This document shows, in pieces, positions 33,401-46,920 of a stretch of DNA of 64,000 bases. The position numbers and the translations under genes are program-made. How positions within the stretch are numbered: position 1 is the stretch's first letter; each line of letters begins with the position of its first letter. Source of the stretch: Arion vulgaris (lineage: Eukaryota > Mollusca > Gastropoda > Stylommatophora > Arionidae); contig CM036756.1 in NCBI GenBank assembly GCA_020796225.1, positions 48,650,363 to 48,714,362 on the forward strand, in the 5' to 3' direction. The notes under the pieces are model-generated. The model saw only the letters and a list, made by a program, of their open reading frames with translations. It was not told where the DNA came from and searched no databases.

Positions 33401-36400
33401 TTAAACATATTCATCACAGCCCCAAATTATTTGTGGGTTTTTTGTTAAAAAAGCTGAAACCCAATTTTCCCATCACAGACTGATTTTAATAAAATTTGAT
33501 TAATACAAACTGAAACAAATATCACCAACTGAGTGTTATATAATTTTAATTTCAAAGTAAAACATATATCTTTAGACAGTTTTTATGTAAAATTTTGGGT
33601 TTACAAACAAAAATATATATATGATTAAAGTGTTTTTAATTTTTGGGTTAATACAAACTGAAACATTTATCTTTCTTTAAAGTATTATGAAAATTTTAAA
33701 TTAAAAAAAAAACTGAAACATATATCATCAGGCTGAGTTTTGGGGTTTTGATTTAAAAAACTGAAACAAATATCATCATAGACTGAGTTTTTGGGTTTAA
33801 ATTAATACAAGTTTGAAACATATTCATCGGGGGCGGGTGTTATGTAGGTTTGATTAATCCCAAACTGAAACATGTATCATCCGCCCAAAAGGGGTTTATG
33901 AAAGGTTTAATTAATAAAAACTAATATCATAAAAGGCGAGTGTTATGTAAGGTTTGATTTACAAAACCTGAAACATAAAATAATCACAGACTGAGTGTTT
34001 TTTGAGTTTAAATTACCAAACCAAACATATTCATCAAAAAGACGGGTTTTTGTAGGTTTGATTAATACAAAACTGAAACATATATCATCATAGACTGATT
34101 TATTTTTTTTGGGTTGACAAGCTGAAAAAATATCATCTTAGACTGAGTGTTATGTAGGTTTGTTTGGGCAAACTGAAAATATATCATCCAAAACTGAGTG
34201 TTATGTGATTTTATTAATAAAAACAAAACATATGTCACCCCAAGACTAGTATTTATGGGGTTTTGGTTCCCAAAACTAAAACATTTTCATCACAGACTGA
34301 GTTTTTGGGGTTTTTGGGAAAAAAAACGGGAAACATATATCATCACAATTGGTTTTGTTAAATTTTGTTTAAAAATCCTAAAATATATCATCATGGGCTA
34401 AAACTGGGTTTGAAAAATCAATTTGAAACTTTTCATCCCAGACTAAATTTTTGTAAGTTTGTTTAAATAAACTGAAACATATATCATCTTAGACTAGTGT
34501 TATGTAATTTTGGGTTTACAAGCTGAAACATATATCATCATAGATTGAGTGTTATTAGGTTTGATTAATAAAAACTAAAGCATATATCATCATAGACTAA
34601 AGGTTTGAAAGGTTTGAACCAAACTGAAAAATATATCATCACGACTGAGTGTTATGAATTTTTGATTAATAAAAACAAAATATATCATCTTGGTTGGAGT
34701 GTTTTTGGGGTTTTTGTTTAAATTAAAAACAAAAACATATATTAAGACTGGGGTGTTAGAAATTTTTTGTTAATCCCAAACTGAAAATTATATCATCACA
34801 GCCCATTGTTATGAGGTTTGATTAAAAAAACAAAACAAATATCATCACAGACGAGTTTTGGTTTTTTGTTTAAATAAACGGGAAATATCATCGGGGGCGA
34901 GTTTTGTAGTTTTATTAAATACAAACTGAAACAGATACCCATCATAGACTGGGCTATGGGGGTTTGGGATTAATACAAGCTAAAAACATATATCATGAAG
35001 CTGAGTTTGAGGTTTGATTAATCAAACGGGAAACATATATCTTTGGGGTTTGGGTGTTTTGAAGGTTTGATTTTCCAAACTGAAAAATTCCATCATAGAC
35101 AAAGTTTGGGGGTTTTTGTTTAAATACAAACTGAAACAAATATCATCATAGATTTGGTTTTTAAGAAGTTTGTTTAAATAAAAAAAAACATATTCACCCC
35201 AAGCCCCTGGGGGTTTATTGGGTTTTGATTTACAAATAAAAAATGTATCATCAAAATTTTTAAAGTTTAGGGTTTAAAATTAAACAAACTGAAAATATAT
35301 CACCCAAGCTGAGTTTTTATATGGGTTTGATTAATACAAACTAAACTTATATCATAAATAGATTGAGTGTTATTGGGGTTTGGGTTAATAAAAACTGAAA
35401 CATATATCATCATGACGGTGTTTGTTGGGTTTTGATTAGCCAAAGGGTTTTGAAACATTTTCATCATAGCCCCGGGGTGTTATGTAATTTTGATTAATAC
35501 AAACTGAAACATATATCATAAGCCCAAAAATTTATGTGGGTTTTTGGTTAAAAACTGAAATATATCACCCTAAAACTAGTGTTATGTGGGTTTGATTTAC
35601 AAACTAAACCCTATGTCATCACAGACTAAAGTGTTATGAAAGGTTTGATTTTTAAAACTGAAACATATATCATCTTAGACTTGGCAGGTTTTTTAATACA
35701 AACTGAAAAAATATCATCGGGGGCTGGGGTGTTATAGGGTTTGTTTTAAAAAACTGGAAACAAATATCATCATAAAATTGGGGTGTTATAGTAGGTTTTT
35801 TAATAAAAACGGGAAACATATATCTTTTATAGACTGAGCTGAGGTTGATTTAAACTAAACAAATATCATCATGACTGAGTTTTTATTTTGGGTTTTTGAT
35901 TAATCAAACTGAAACATATATCATCACAGACTGATTTTATGAGGTTTGATTAATACAATTTTGAAACATATATCATCATAGACAGTGTTATGTGGGGTTT
36001 GTTAAAAAGCTAAAACAAATATCATCACAGACTGAGTTTTATGTGGGTTTGATTAATAAAAACTAAAACATATATCTTATAGACGGCTATGGGGGTTGTT
36101 TAAATAAAAACTGAAACAAATATCATCATAGCCCCCAGTGTTATTTTGGTTTGATTAATACAAACTGAAACATATATCACCCAAGACTGAGTGTTATGTG
36201 GGTTTGATTAATACAAACTGAAACATATATTCGGGGGAAAAGGTTTTTGAGGTTTAATTAATAAACGAAACAAATATCATCGACTGGTGTTATGTAGGTT
36301 TGTTTAAATTAAAATTTTGAAACATATATCATCACGGGTTTTGGTTTTAAAATTTTTAAATAAAAACTAAAACATATGTCTTCACAGACTAGTGTTATGA

Positions 36401-39400
36401 AAGGTTTTGGGAAATACAACTAAAAATTTTCATCACAGACTGAGTGTTATGTGGGTTTTTGGTTTAAACGGGAAACATATATCATCACGGGCTGAGTGTT
36501 ATGTAAAGTTTGATTAAAAACTAAAACAAATATCATTAGATTTGGTATTATTGGGTTTGTTAATAAATTTAAACATATTCATCACAGACTGAGTGTTATT
36601 GGGGGTTTTTAAATTAATACAAACTAAAACCCTTTTTCCCATCCTTATGGGTGTTATTGGTTTTAGTTTTTTTAAAACGGGAAAATATATCATCACAGAA
36701 AAAAGTTTTAAATGAAAGGTTTGATTAATAAAGAAAGAATATTCATCATAGACTATTTTATGGGGTTTTGTTTTAATAAAAACTGAAACATTTTCTTTAC
36801 AGATTTAGTGTTATTAGGTTTGATTAATCAAACTAAAACATATACCCATCATAGACAGGGGTTATCCGGGTTTTGATTAAAAAAACTGAAACAAATATTC
36901 ACAACCCAGGAGTTTTTTAAAAGGGTTTGAAAAAACCCTTAGTATATATCATACAGTCTGAGTGTTAGGGAAGTTTGATTAAACAAATTACTATATCACC
37001 CCGGACGGGGGTGTTTGTAGGTTTATTTAAAAACTGAAACATATATCATCACAGACTGAGTTTGAAAATTTTTTGGATTAATACAAACGGGAAAATTTTC
37101 ATCACAGCCCCAGGTTTATGTAGGTTTATTAATAAACCCCAAACATATATATACAAAACTGAGTGTTATGTATTTTTGGGGTTAAATAAACAATAAATAT
37201 CCGGAACTGAGTGTTTTGTGGGTTTAAATTAAATACAAAACTGAAACATTTTCATCATAGACCAAATTTTTTTTAATTTTTGGTTTCCCAAAAAAAAAAC
37301 AAATATCATCACAGACTGGGTGTTGAAAAGGTTTGGTTTAAACGGAAACATATCATCACAGATTTGAGTTTTTTGAAAGGTTTGTTTAAATACAAACGAA
37401 ACATATATCATCTGAGCTGAGTGTTATGTAGGTTTGATTAAAAAAACTGAAACATATATCACCCACAGATTTGGGGCGTTTTTCAGGTTTTAAAAAAACT
37501 AAACCCAGGTTTTCCGACTGAGTGTTATGTGGGTTTGATTAAAAAAACTGAAACATATATCATCCCCAGACTGAGTTTTGTAAGGTTTGGTGAAAACCTG
37601 AAACATATATCATCATAAATTTGAGTGTTATGTAGGTTTTATTTTTCCTTTTAAACATATATCATCACAGCCCCGGGTTTTGTATTTTGATTAAAAAAAA
37701 CATTTTTTCATCACAGTTGAGTGTTATGTGGGTTTTATTAATACAAACTGAAACATATTCATCATAGACTGGTGTTATGTAGCTTTGTTTAAATAAAACG
37801 GGAAACATATATCATCTAGACTAAGGTTTAAAAAGGGTTTGTTAATAAAACTGAAACATATCATCTTAGACTAGTTTTATGAAATTTTTAAATTGATCAG
37901 TTTAAATATATATCTTCGGGGGCGGGAGTGTTTAGGTTTGATTAATAAAAACGGGAAACAAATAAAAATGGATAGTGTTATGTAATTTTTAATTTAAATA
38001 AAAAAAACCCTATACCCATCACAGACTGAGTTTATGGGGGTTTTTTTAAATCCCAAAACATATATCATCTTATTTAAAGGGGTTTGAAATTTTTGATTAA
38101 TACAAACTGAAACATTTTCATCACAATTGGGTGTTATTTGGGTTAAATTAATGCAAACTGAAATTCATCCGGACTGGGTGTTTTGTAGGTTTGATTGTTT
38201 AAACAAACATATATCATCATAGATTTGGGGCTAAAAGTTTCATTAATAAAAACTGAAACAAATATCATCATAGACTGAGTTTTATGTGATTTTGGGGTTA
38301 ATAAAAACTGAAACAAATATCATCATAGACTGAGGGGATGTTTTTTTATTTAAAACAAACATATATCATTCCCAGACTGGGGTTTAGGGGGGGTTTTGTT
38401 AATAAAACTGAAACATTTTCATCACATACTGGTGTTTGGGTTTGAATAATACAAAAAAAACCCAATTTTCACCCAAGAAAAAAGTGTTATTGGGAAATTT
38501 TTTTAAAAACTAAAACAAATATCATCATAGACAAAGGTTTAGGGGTTTTTTGATTTCAAACTGAAACATATATCATCACAGACTGAGTTTTGTGGTTTTT
38601 GAAAAAAACCAAAGAAACATATTCATAAAGCCCCAGGTGTTATTGGTTTAAAATTAAAATACAAACTGAAACTTCATCACAGACGGGAGTTTATGTAGGT
38701 TTAAATTAGTAAAGCGGGAAATATTTCCCCCATCATAATTGAAGTGTTATTGGTTTTGGGTTTACAAACTGAGAAAAATATCTTTTTTTACAGTGTTAGG
38801 GGGTTTGGGTTTAAATAAAACTGGAAACATATATCATCACAAAACTGAGTGTTTGTACTTTTGTTTTAAGTGAAAACATATTCATCACAGCCCCAAGTGT
38901 TTTTAAATTTTTGGTTTAAAACGGGAAACATATATCATCACACCCCGGGGTGTTTGTGGGTTTTTGTTTAAAAACTAAACATATATCATCACAGCCCCAG
39001 GTTTTTGTATTTTTTTGATTAATACAAACTGAAACATTATCATCACAAAACAAAAGTTTTATGTGGTTTGAAATTTACCAAGTTTAAACATATATCATCA
39101 TAGATTTAAAGTGTTTTTGGGGTTTTTGATTAATACAAACTGAAACAAATATCATCACAGACTGAGTTTATGTGGGTTTTTGTTTAAATACAAACTGAAA
39201 CATATATCACCCAACCCCAGTGTTAGGGTTTTGATTAATCCCAAACTGAAACATATTTTCCCACAGACGGGGGTGTTATTAATTTTAAATAAAAACCAAA
39301 ACATATTCATCGGGGGAAAAATTTGTTATAAAAGGTTTGATTAACAAATTTAAACCTATATCATCGGGGCTGGGTGTTATGTAGGTTTGTTTTTTTTACA

Positions 39401-42400
39401 AGTTTGAAACATATTCACCCATGGGGATTTGAGTTTATTATTTTGTTAATAAAAACTAAAACCCTATATCACCCTGAATTTAATTTTTATATGGTTTGAT
39501 TAAAAAGGCTAAACATATATCATCACAACCCAGGTTTATTGTTTGATTAATAAAAAACTGAAACAATATTTTAAGCTTTGTGTACAAATTAAAAATACAT
39601 CCTGGGGTTTTTAGTTTTATTATTTTTGATTAATACAAACGGGAAACATATATCATCATAGCCCAGTGGGGGTTTGATTTTTCAAGCTAAACATATATCA
39701 TCGGACTTTTGTTTTAGGTTTGATTGGCCAAACCAAACATAAAATAATAACCCCCAAAAGGTTTTTGTATGTTTGTTTAAATTACAAACTGAATATCATC
39801 ATAGACTGAGTGTTTTTGGTTTGATTGCCAAAGGTTTAAACATATAAATCAAAAAAACTAGTTTTATTTGGGTTTTGTTTAAAACAAACTAAACTATGTC
39901 ACCCAAAAAACTAATTGTTATGTGGTTTGTTAATACAAACAAACATATATTAAAGACTAGTTTTATGTAGGTTTTTTTAAAAACTAAAACATATACCCAT
40001 CATAGATTGGTTTTGTGGGTTTAAATTCCAAAAACTGAAAAAATTATCATCATAGACGGGAGTGTTATGTGGGTTTTTGTTTAAATTAAACCCAAAACCC
40101 CTTCCATCATAGACTAAGCTATGATTTGTTTAAATAAACTAAAAAAAATATCATCCTTTTAGTTTTATTGGGTTTTTTTTTAAACAAAAACAAAATATAC
40201 CCATCACAGAGGTGTTATATGGGGTTTTGATTTTTTAAAACCTAAAAAATGTATCACCCTTAGATTTAAGTTTTTTGGGGTTTTGATTAATACAAATAAA
40301 CATATATCACCCAAACCCCAAGTTTTTATATGGTTTGGGTTTTTAAAACTGACATTTTCATCAAAATTTTTGATGTTATGTGGGTTTGTTTAAACAAAAC
40401 TGAAACATTTTATCTCATAGACTGAGTGTTATGAAAGGTTTTATTAATAAAAACTGAAACATATATCATCATAGTGAAGTATTTAGGTTTTTGGTTGTAA
40501 AAACTGAAACATTTTCATCATAGACTGAAGGTTATGAAATTTTTAAATTAATACAAGCTAAACATATATCATACAGACTGATGTTTTTAGGTTTGATTAA
40601 TAAAAACCAAACTATATATCTAAACCCCGAGTGTTATGAAAGGTTTGATTATACAAACTAAAACATATATCATCATAGACTGGCTATGGGGTTTTTTTAT
40701 TCAAACTGAAAAAATTTTCCATCCTAGACAAAGGTTTTTTTGGTTTTAAATTAATAAAAAGGCTTCAAACAAATATCATCAAAAATGGGGTTTATTTGGG
40801 TTTTTTAATACAAACTGAAACATTTTCTTTTGGGGTTTTGAGCTATAAAAGGTTTTTAATAAACTGAAAAAAATTTATCATATAGTTTAGTATTTTTTGG
40901 GGTTTTGATTAATAAACTGAAAATATTCATCTAACGAGAGTGTTAGGGGGGGTTTTGATTGTAAACAAAAACATTTTCATCATGGGTGAGTTTATTTGGG
41001 GTTTGTTTAAATTAAAAATAAAAACCCTTTTCTTTACAGCCCCGGGTGTTATGTGGGTTTTTGGTTAAAAATTTTTCAAAAACATATATTATAGACTGAG
41101 CTATGGGGTTTTAAATTAAAACCCAAACTAAACAAATATCATCATAGATTTAAGTGTTATGTGGGTTTTTGTTTAAATAAAAATTAAAAAATATATAAAA
41201 CTGGGGTGTTATGTAGGTTTGTTTAAATTAAAAGCGGGAAACATATTCATACAGTTTTGAGTGTTATGTGATTTTTATTAAAAACTGAAACATATATCAT
41301 TTTTGGGGTTTATGTAGGTTTGAATAATACAACTGAAACATATAACCCAAGGTTTTGGGTTTTTGGTTCCAAAAAACTGAAAAAATATCATAAATAGACT
41401 AGGTTTTTTGTAGGTTTGATTAATAAAACTAAAACATATATCATCGGGCGGTTTATTTTGGGTTTGTTTAAAACAAGGAAACATATTTTCATTTTTAACA
41501 TTTGAAAAGGTTTTTAATTAATAAACTGAAACAAAATATCATCACAGACGGGAGTTTTAAAAAGGTTTGTTTAAATTTTCAAATGAAACATATGTACCCC
41601 ACATACTGGGTTTATGTTTGGTTAAACCAAACATTCTCACCAGACTGAGTGTTATGTAGCTTTGATTAATACAAACTGAAACATATATCTCATAAAACTG
41701 GGTTTTTTGGGTTTTGATTAATAAAAACTAAACATATACCCTATAGACTGAGTGTTATGTGGGGTTTGATTGATAAAACTGAAACATATATCATCATAGC
41801 CCTAAGTTTTTTTAAATTTTTATTAATAAAAACTGAAACATATACATCAAAAAACTGAGTTTTTTAAAATATTTTTGTTAAACAAACTAAACATATTCAC
41901 CCTTAGCCCCGAGTGTTATTGGTTTTAAATTTCAAACTGAAACATATTTTAAAAAAAGACTGTTTATATGGGTTTGAAAAAACCAAACTGAAACATTTTC
42001 ATCAAAAAACTGGTTTTGAGTTTGTTTTTAATAAAACTGAAACATATTAATTGGACTATAATGTAAGGGTTTGATTAATAAAACTAAACATATATCATCA
42101 TAGATTGAGTTTTAAAATTTTTGTTAATACAAAAAAAACATTTTCATCATAGACTAAAATTTTGGGGAAGTTTGATTTTTTAAACTGAAAAAATTTCATC
42201 ATAGACTAAGCTATGGGGTTTGGGTTAAAAACCTTTAAAACAAATATCATCATGGGCCAGGTGTTATGTGGTTTGTTTTTAATTCAAACAATATATCACC
42301 CAAAAACGGTGTTATCGGGTTTAAATTTCAAAACTGAAAAATTACCCATCTTTTCTTAAGTGTTATGATTTGTTTAAATACAAAAAACATTTTCCTAACC

Positions 42401-45400
42401 CCCGGGTGTTATAGGTTTATTAATACAAACTGAAACATATATCATAAGACTATGATAAAAGGTTTAAATTTACAAACTAAAACATTTCATCATGGACTGA
42501 GTGTTATGGGTTTAAATTACCCGTTTAAACATATTATCATAGACGGGAAGTTTTTATGTAGGTTTGTTAATCCAAAACTTATTCATAAAGACCAAGGGGT
42601 TATGTGGGGTTTGATTAATACAAGCTGAAACATATATCATCCAATTTGGTTTTTGTGGTTTGTTTAAATAAAAATTTTAAAAATATCATCCCCAGACTAG
42701 TTTGTGGGTTTTTTGGGTTGATAAAAACGGAAACATATTAAATCAGACTGAGCTTGAGGTTTTATTTTTAAACGGGGAAAAAATTCATCATAGACTGATG
42801 TTATGAGGTTTATTAAAATCAAACTGAAAAAAAATATCATCATGGGCGATTTTGGGGTTTTTTAAATACAAACTGAAACATATATCTTATAGACTGAGCT
42901 AGGGTTTTTTTTCCAAACTAAACAAATATCATCTGGACGGTTTTATTTGGGTTTTGGGTTAAGCAAACTGGAAACATATATCATCACAGACGGGAGTTTT
43001 TATGTGGGTTTTGATTAATGAAAACTAAAACATATATCATCGGGGGCCCAAGGTTTTTGTGGGTTTTTGATTAATGCAAGTTTAAACATTTCACGGGACT
43101 GAGTGTTATTAGGTTTGATTGATAAAACTAAAGCATTTTCATCATAAGTGACCCTATGGGTTTCATTAAAAAGGCTAAAAACAAATATCATCCAGACTAG
43201 GTTTTTGTGGGTTTTGGGTTAATAAAAACTGAAACAAATATCATCATAGACTGAGTGTTTTTGGGTTTGTTTAAATTACAAACAAAAACATATATCAAAA
43301 GATTGAGTGTTATGTGGGTTTGATTAATAAAAAACTAAACATATATCATCCTACTGGGGTTTTGTAGGTTTGAAAAATTCAAACGGGAAACATATATCAC
43401 CCGACTGAGTGTTATGTGGGTTTTGGGTTAATAAAATTTAAAAAAAACAAATATCATCATAGACTGAGTGTTATTTGGTTTTTGATTAATAAACAAAATA
43501 TATCACCCGTTTGAGTGTTATGTAGGTTTGGTGTAAAAACCCCGAAACATTTTCATCATGGGGCTAGTGTTATGTGGGGTTTGTTTAAATAAAAACTGAA
43601 AAAAAATTCACCCACAGACTGAGTTTTATGTGGGTTTTTGATTTACAAGCTGAAACATATATCACCCACGGGCGGGAGTTTTATGTAAATTTTGGGTTTA
43701 ATAAAAACTGAAACATATCATCACAAAACTGAGTTTTTTTGGGGTTTGATTAATACAAGCTGAAACATTTTCACCCAAGCCTGAGTGTTGTAGGTTTGAT
43801 TAATAAAAACTGAAACATATATCATCACAGACAAAGGTGTTATGTATTTTTGATTAATCAAACTGAAACATTTTCATCCCCAGATTTGAGTTTTTGGGTT
43901 TTTGATTAATACAAACTAAAATATATATCATAGACCATTTTAAATGTATGTTTGATTAATAAAAACTGAAACATGTACCCTCAAAACTGAGTTTTTCCCA
44001 ATGGTTTTTGATTAATCCAAACTGAAACATTTTCATCATAGACTGATTTTTTAAAGGGGTTTTTTAAAAAACTGAAACAAATATCATCACAGACTGAGTG
44101 TTATGTAGGTTTGATTAATAAAAACTGAAACATATGTCATCAAGAGGAGTTTTATGTGGGTTTTTGACTAATAAAAACAAAAAACATATTCATACAGTTG
44201 AGTGTTATGTAGGTTTGATTAAAAAAACTGAAACATATATCATACAGACTGGTTTATTAAGTTTGATTAATAAAAACGGGAAACATATATTTCGGGGCCC
44301 AGGTGTTTTTGGGGTTTGATTAATAAAAACAAAACATATATCATCACAGACTAAGTGTTATGTTAAGTTTTTGATTAATAAAACGAAAATATTCATCCCC
44401 AGACTAAAATTGTTTGTGGTTTGATTAATACAGTTTAAAATATATCACCCAAGCCCCAGTGTTATGTATGTTTGATTAATACAAACTGAAAATATATCAT
44501 CGGGGGTTTTAAATTTTTATGTGGGTTTTTAAAATTAATACAAAACGGGAAACATATATCATCCCAATTTAGTTTTATGTATTTTTGGTTTAAACTAAAC
44601 ATGTATCATCAAACGGTGTTATGGGGTTTTAAAATTAAATAAAAAACTGAAACATATATCATCATAGACTGAGTGTTATTGGTTTAAATTAATACAAACT
44701 GAAACAAAAATATCACGACTGAGTGTTTTTAAGTTTGTTTAAAACCAAGCGGGCATATATTTTGACCAAGTTTATGAAAGGGGTTTGTTTAAATCAAGCT
44801 GAAACATTTCACCCTGGGAAGACTAATGTTTTTTGGTTTGTTTAAAACCAAACTAAAAACATATACCCTAAATTTGAGTGTTATGTGGGTTTGGGTTTAC
44901 AAATTTAAACATAAAAAAAATCCCCAGACTGAGTGTTTTAGGTTTGTTTAATACAAACTGAAACATATATCATCACAGACTGGGGTGTTATTGGGTTTAT
45001 TAAAACCAAACTGAAACATATATCATCGTTTTGAGTGTTATTGGGTTTGATTAATAAAAACAAAAACAAATATCATCATAGACTGGGGTTTTTGTATTTA
45101 AAATTAAATACAAAACCAAAATATATCATCATAGATTGAAGGTTTTTGGGGTTTTTGGTTTAAATACAGCTAAAACATATATCATCACAACTAAGTGTTA
45201 TGAAATTTTTGATTAAATTAAAAACTGAAACATATATCATCACAGACAAGTTTTTAGGTTTGATTTTTAAAAACTGAAACATATACCCATCATAGACTGG
45301 TTGAGTTTCTTTAAAAACTGAAACAAATATAAATTAAACGGGTTTTTGTGGTTTTTGTTTTACAAACTGAAAAAATACATCTTTAAAACTGATTTTTTGG

Positions 45401-46850
45401 GGGTTTTGGGTTCTCGCTAAAATTACCATCAAGACGGGAGTGTTATTAGGGTTAATAAAAACTGAAACATTTTCATCTGAACTGGTTTTGTGGTTTGATT
45501 TTTAAAACTAAAACATATATCATCCAAGACTAGTGTTATGTAAAAAGTTTTTTTAAAAAACCGGGAAATTTCATCTGACCCCAGGTGTTATGATTTGATT
45601 AATAAAAAGCTGAAACATATTCATCACAGACGGTTTATGTGGGTTTTTAATTTACAAACTCTTTTATTTTCCCCAAACCCCAGGTTATGATGGATTAATA
45701 AAACAAATTTTCATACAGACTGATTTATTGGGTTTTTGTTTAAATAAACTTAAAACATATATCACCCAAGACTGGTTTTTGTATTTTGTTTACAAATGAA
45801 ACATATATCATCGGAAATTTATTGAGTTTTTTTTAATACAAACAAAAACATATATCATCATAGACTATTTATGTGGGGTTTTAAATTAATACTTTGAAAC
45901 ATATATCATCATAGCCCAATTTATGAAATTTTTGATAAATAAAAAACTGAAAAAATTGTTTCACAGCCCTGAGGGGTTTTTAGGTTTGATTAATGAAAAC
46001 GGGAAACATTTTCACCCAAACTGATTTATTGGGGTTTTGTTTGTAAAAATAAACATATACCCATCAAAATTTTTAAAATTAGGCATTACCCTCAAAAGAA
46101 AAAATTATCATAGGAGTTTTACTGGTTTGGTTTTAACAAACTGAAAAAAATATCATATAGACTTATTTATTAGGTTTAATTGTAAAAACTGAAACATATA
46201 TCTTCTGAACTAAATTTTATTGTAGAAAAAAATAATAAAAACAAACATTATCAATAAAGCTATTTATTTAAGTTTTTTAATAAGTTTAAACATTTTCCCA
46301 TCACAGACGGGAGTTTTTTTAGGTTTGATTTTTACAAACTGAAACATATATCATCATAGACTAATTAGGTTTTCCTTTAAATTACAAACTAAAAACAAAT
46401 ATCATCATAAACTGGGGTGTTATGTAGGTTTTTAATTGAAACAAATTCATTTTAGCCCAAGTGTTATGTGGGTTTTTGATTAATAAAACTGAAACTATAT
46501 CATCATGACTGAGTTTTTGAAAGGTTTGATTAATAAAAACTGAAACATATATCATCACATACTGAGTGTTATGTGGGTTTTTGATTAATAAAAACGGGAA
46601 ACATTTTCATCATAGACTGAGTGTTTTTGGGGTTTTGATTAATAAAAACTGAAACATATATCATCACAGATTTTGGTTTTATGTGGGGTTTGATTTTAAA
46701 AGCTGAAACATTTTCATCACAGACTGAGGTTTATGAAAGGTTTGTTTAAATCCGGGTTAATATATCACCCAAACTAGTGTTATGTGGTTTGATTAATACA
46801 AACTGAAACATATATCATCATAGACTGAGTGTTATGTAGGTTTGAGCCTT
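18416..46850. repeat. Large satellite array, unit about 53 bp (roughly 530 copies)
   Basis: More than 28 kb of head-to-tail units. The best-preserved units contain GACTGAGTGTTATGTAGGTT, TGATTAATACAAACTGAAAC and ATATATCATCACA (or ATCATCATA). Copy number is length divided by period, not a direct count. Stops occur in all frames, and short open frames on either strand are chance. No insertion of another element and no higher-order period was noticed. Most units are distorted in a peculiar way: neighbouring bases replaced by short homopolymers (TAG to GGG, TAC to AAA, CTG to CGGG, GATTAAT to GTTTAAAT). Function unknown; a long AT-rich satellite could be centromeric or heterochromatic, which the sequence alone does not show. 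Confidence 0.97.
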
Positions 46851-46920
46851 TTTGGGCAACATGGGTCGACTAACTCAAACGAAATCAAAAAATTCCTGTT
46901 TAATGGGGCTAGTTTTATAT
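46851..46920. other. Junction between the two satellites
   Basis: About 60 bp that belong to neither array, including GGGCAACATGGGTCGACTAA, separate the last 53-bp unit from the first 65-bp unit. Confidence 0.6.

Noticed and set aside
18416..46850. Degenerate coding repeats or genes in the large satellite (e.g. 34198-34401, 44134-44319)
   Set aside because: Frames are short, differ between units, and contain only the satellite unit read in various frames; stops occur in all frames of the consensus.
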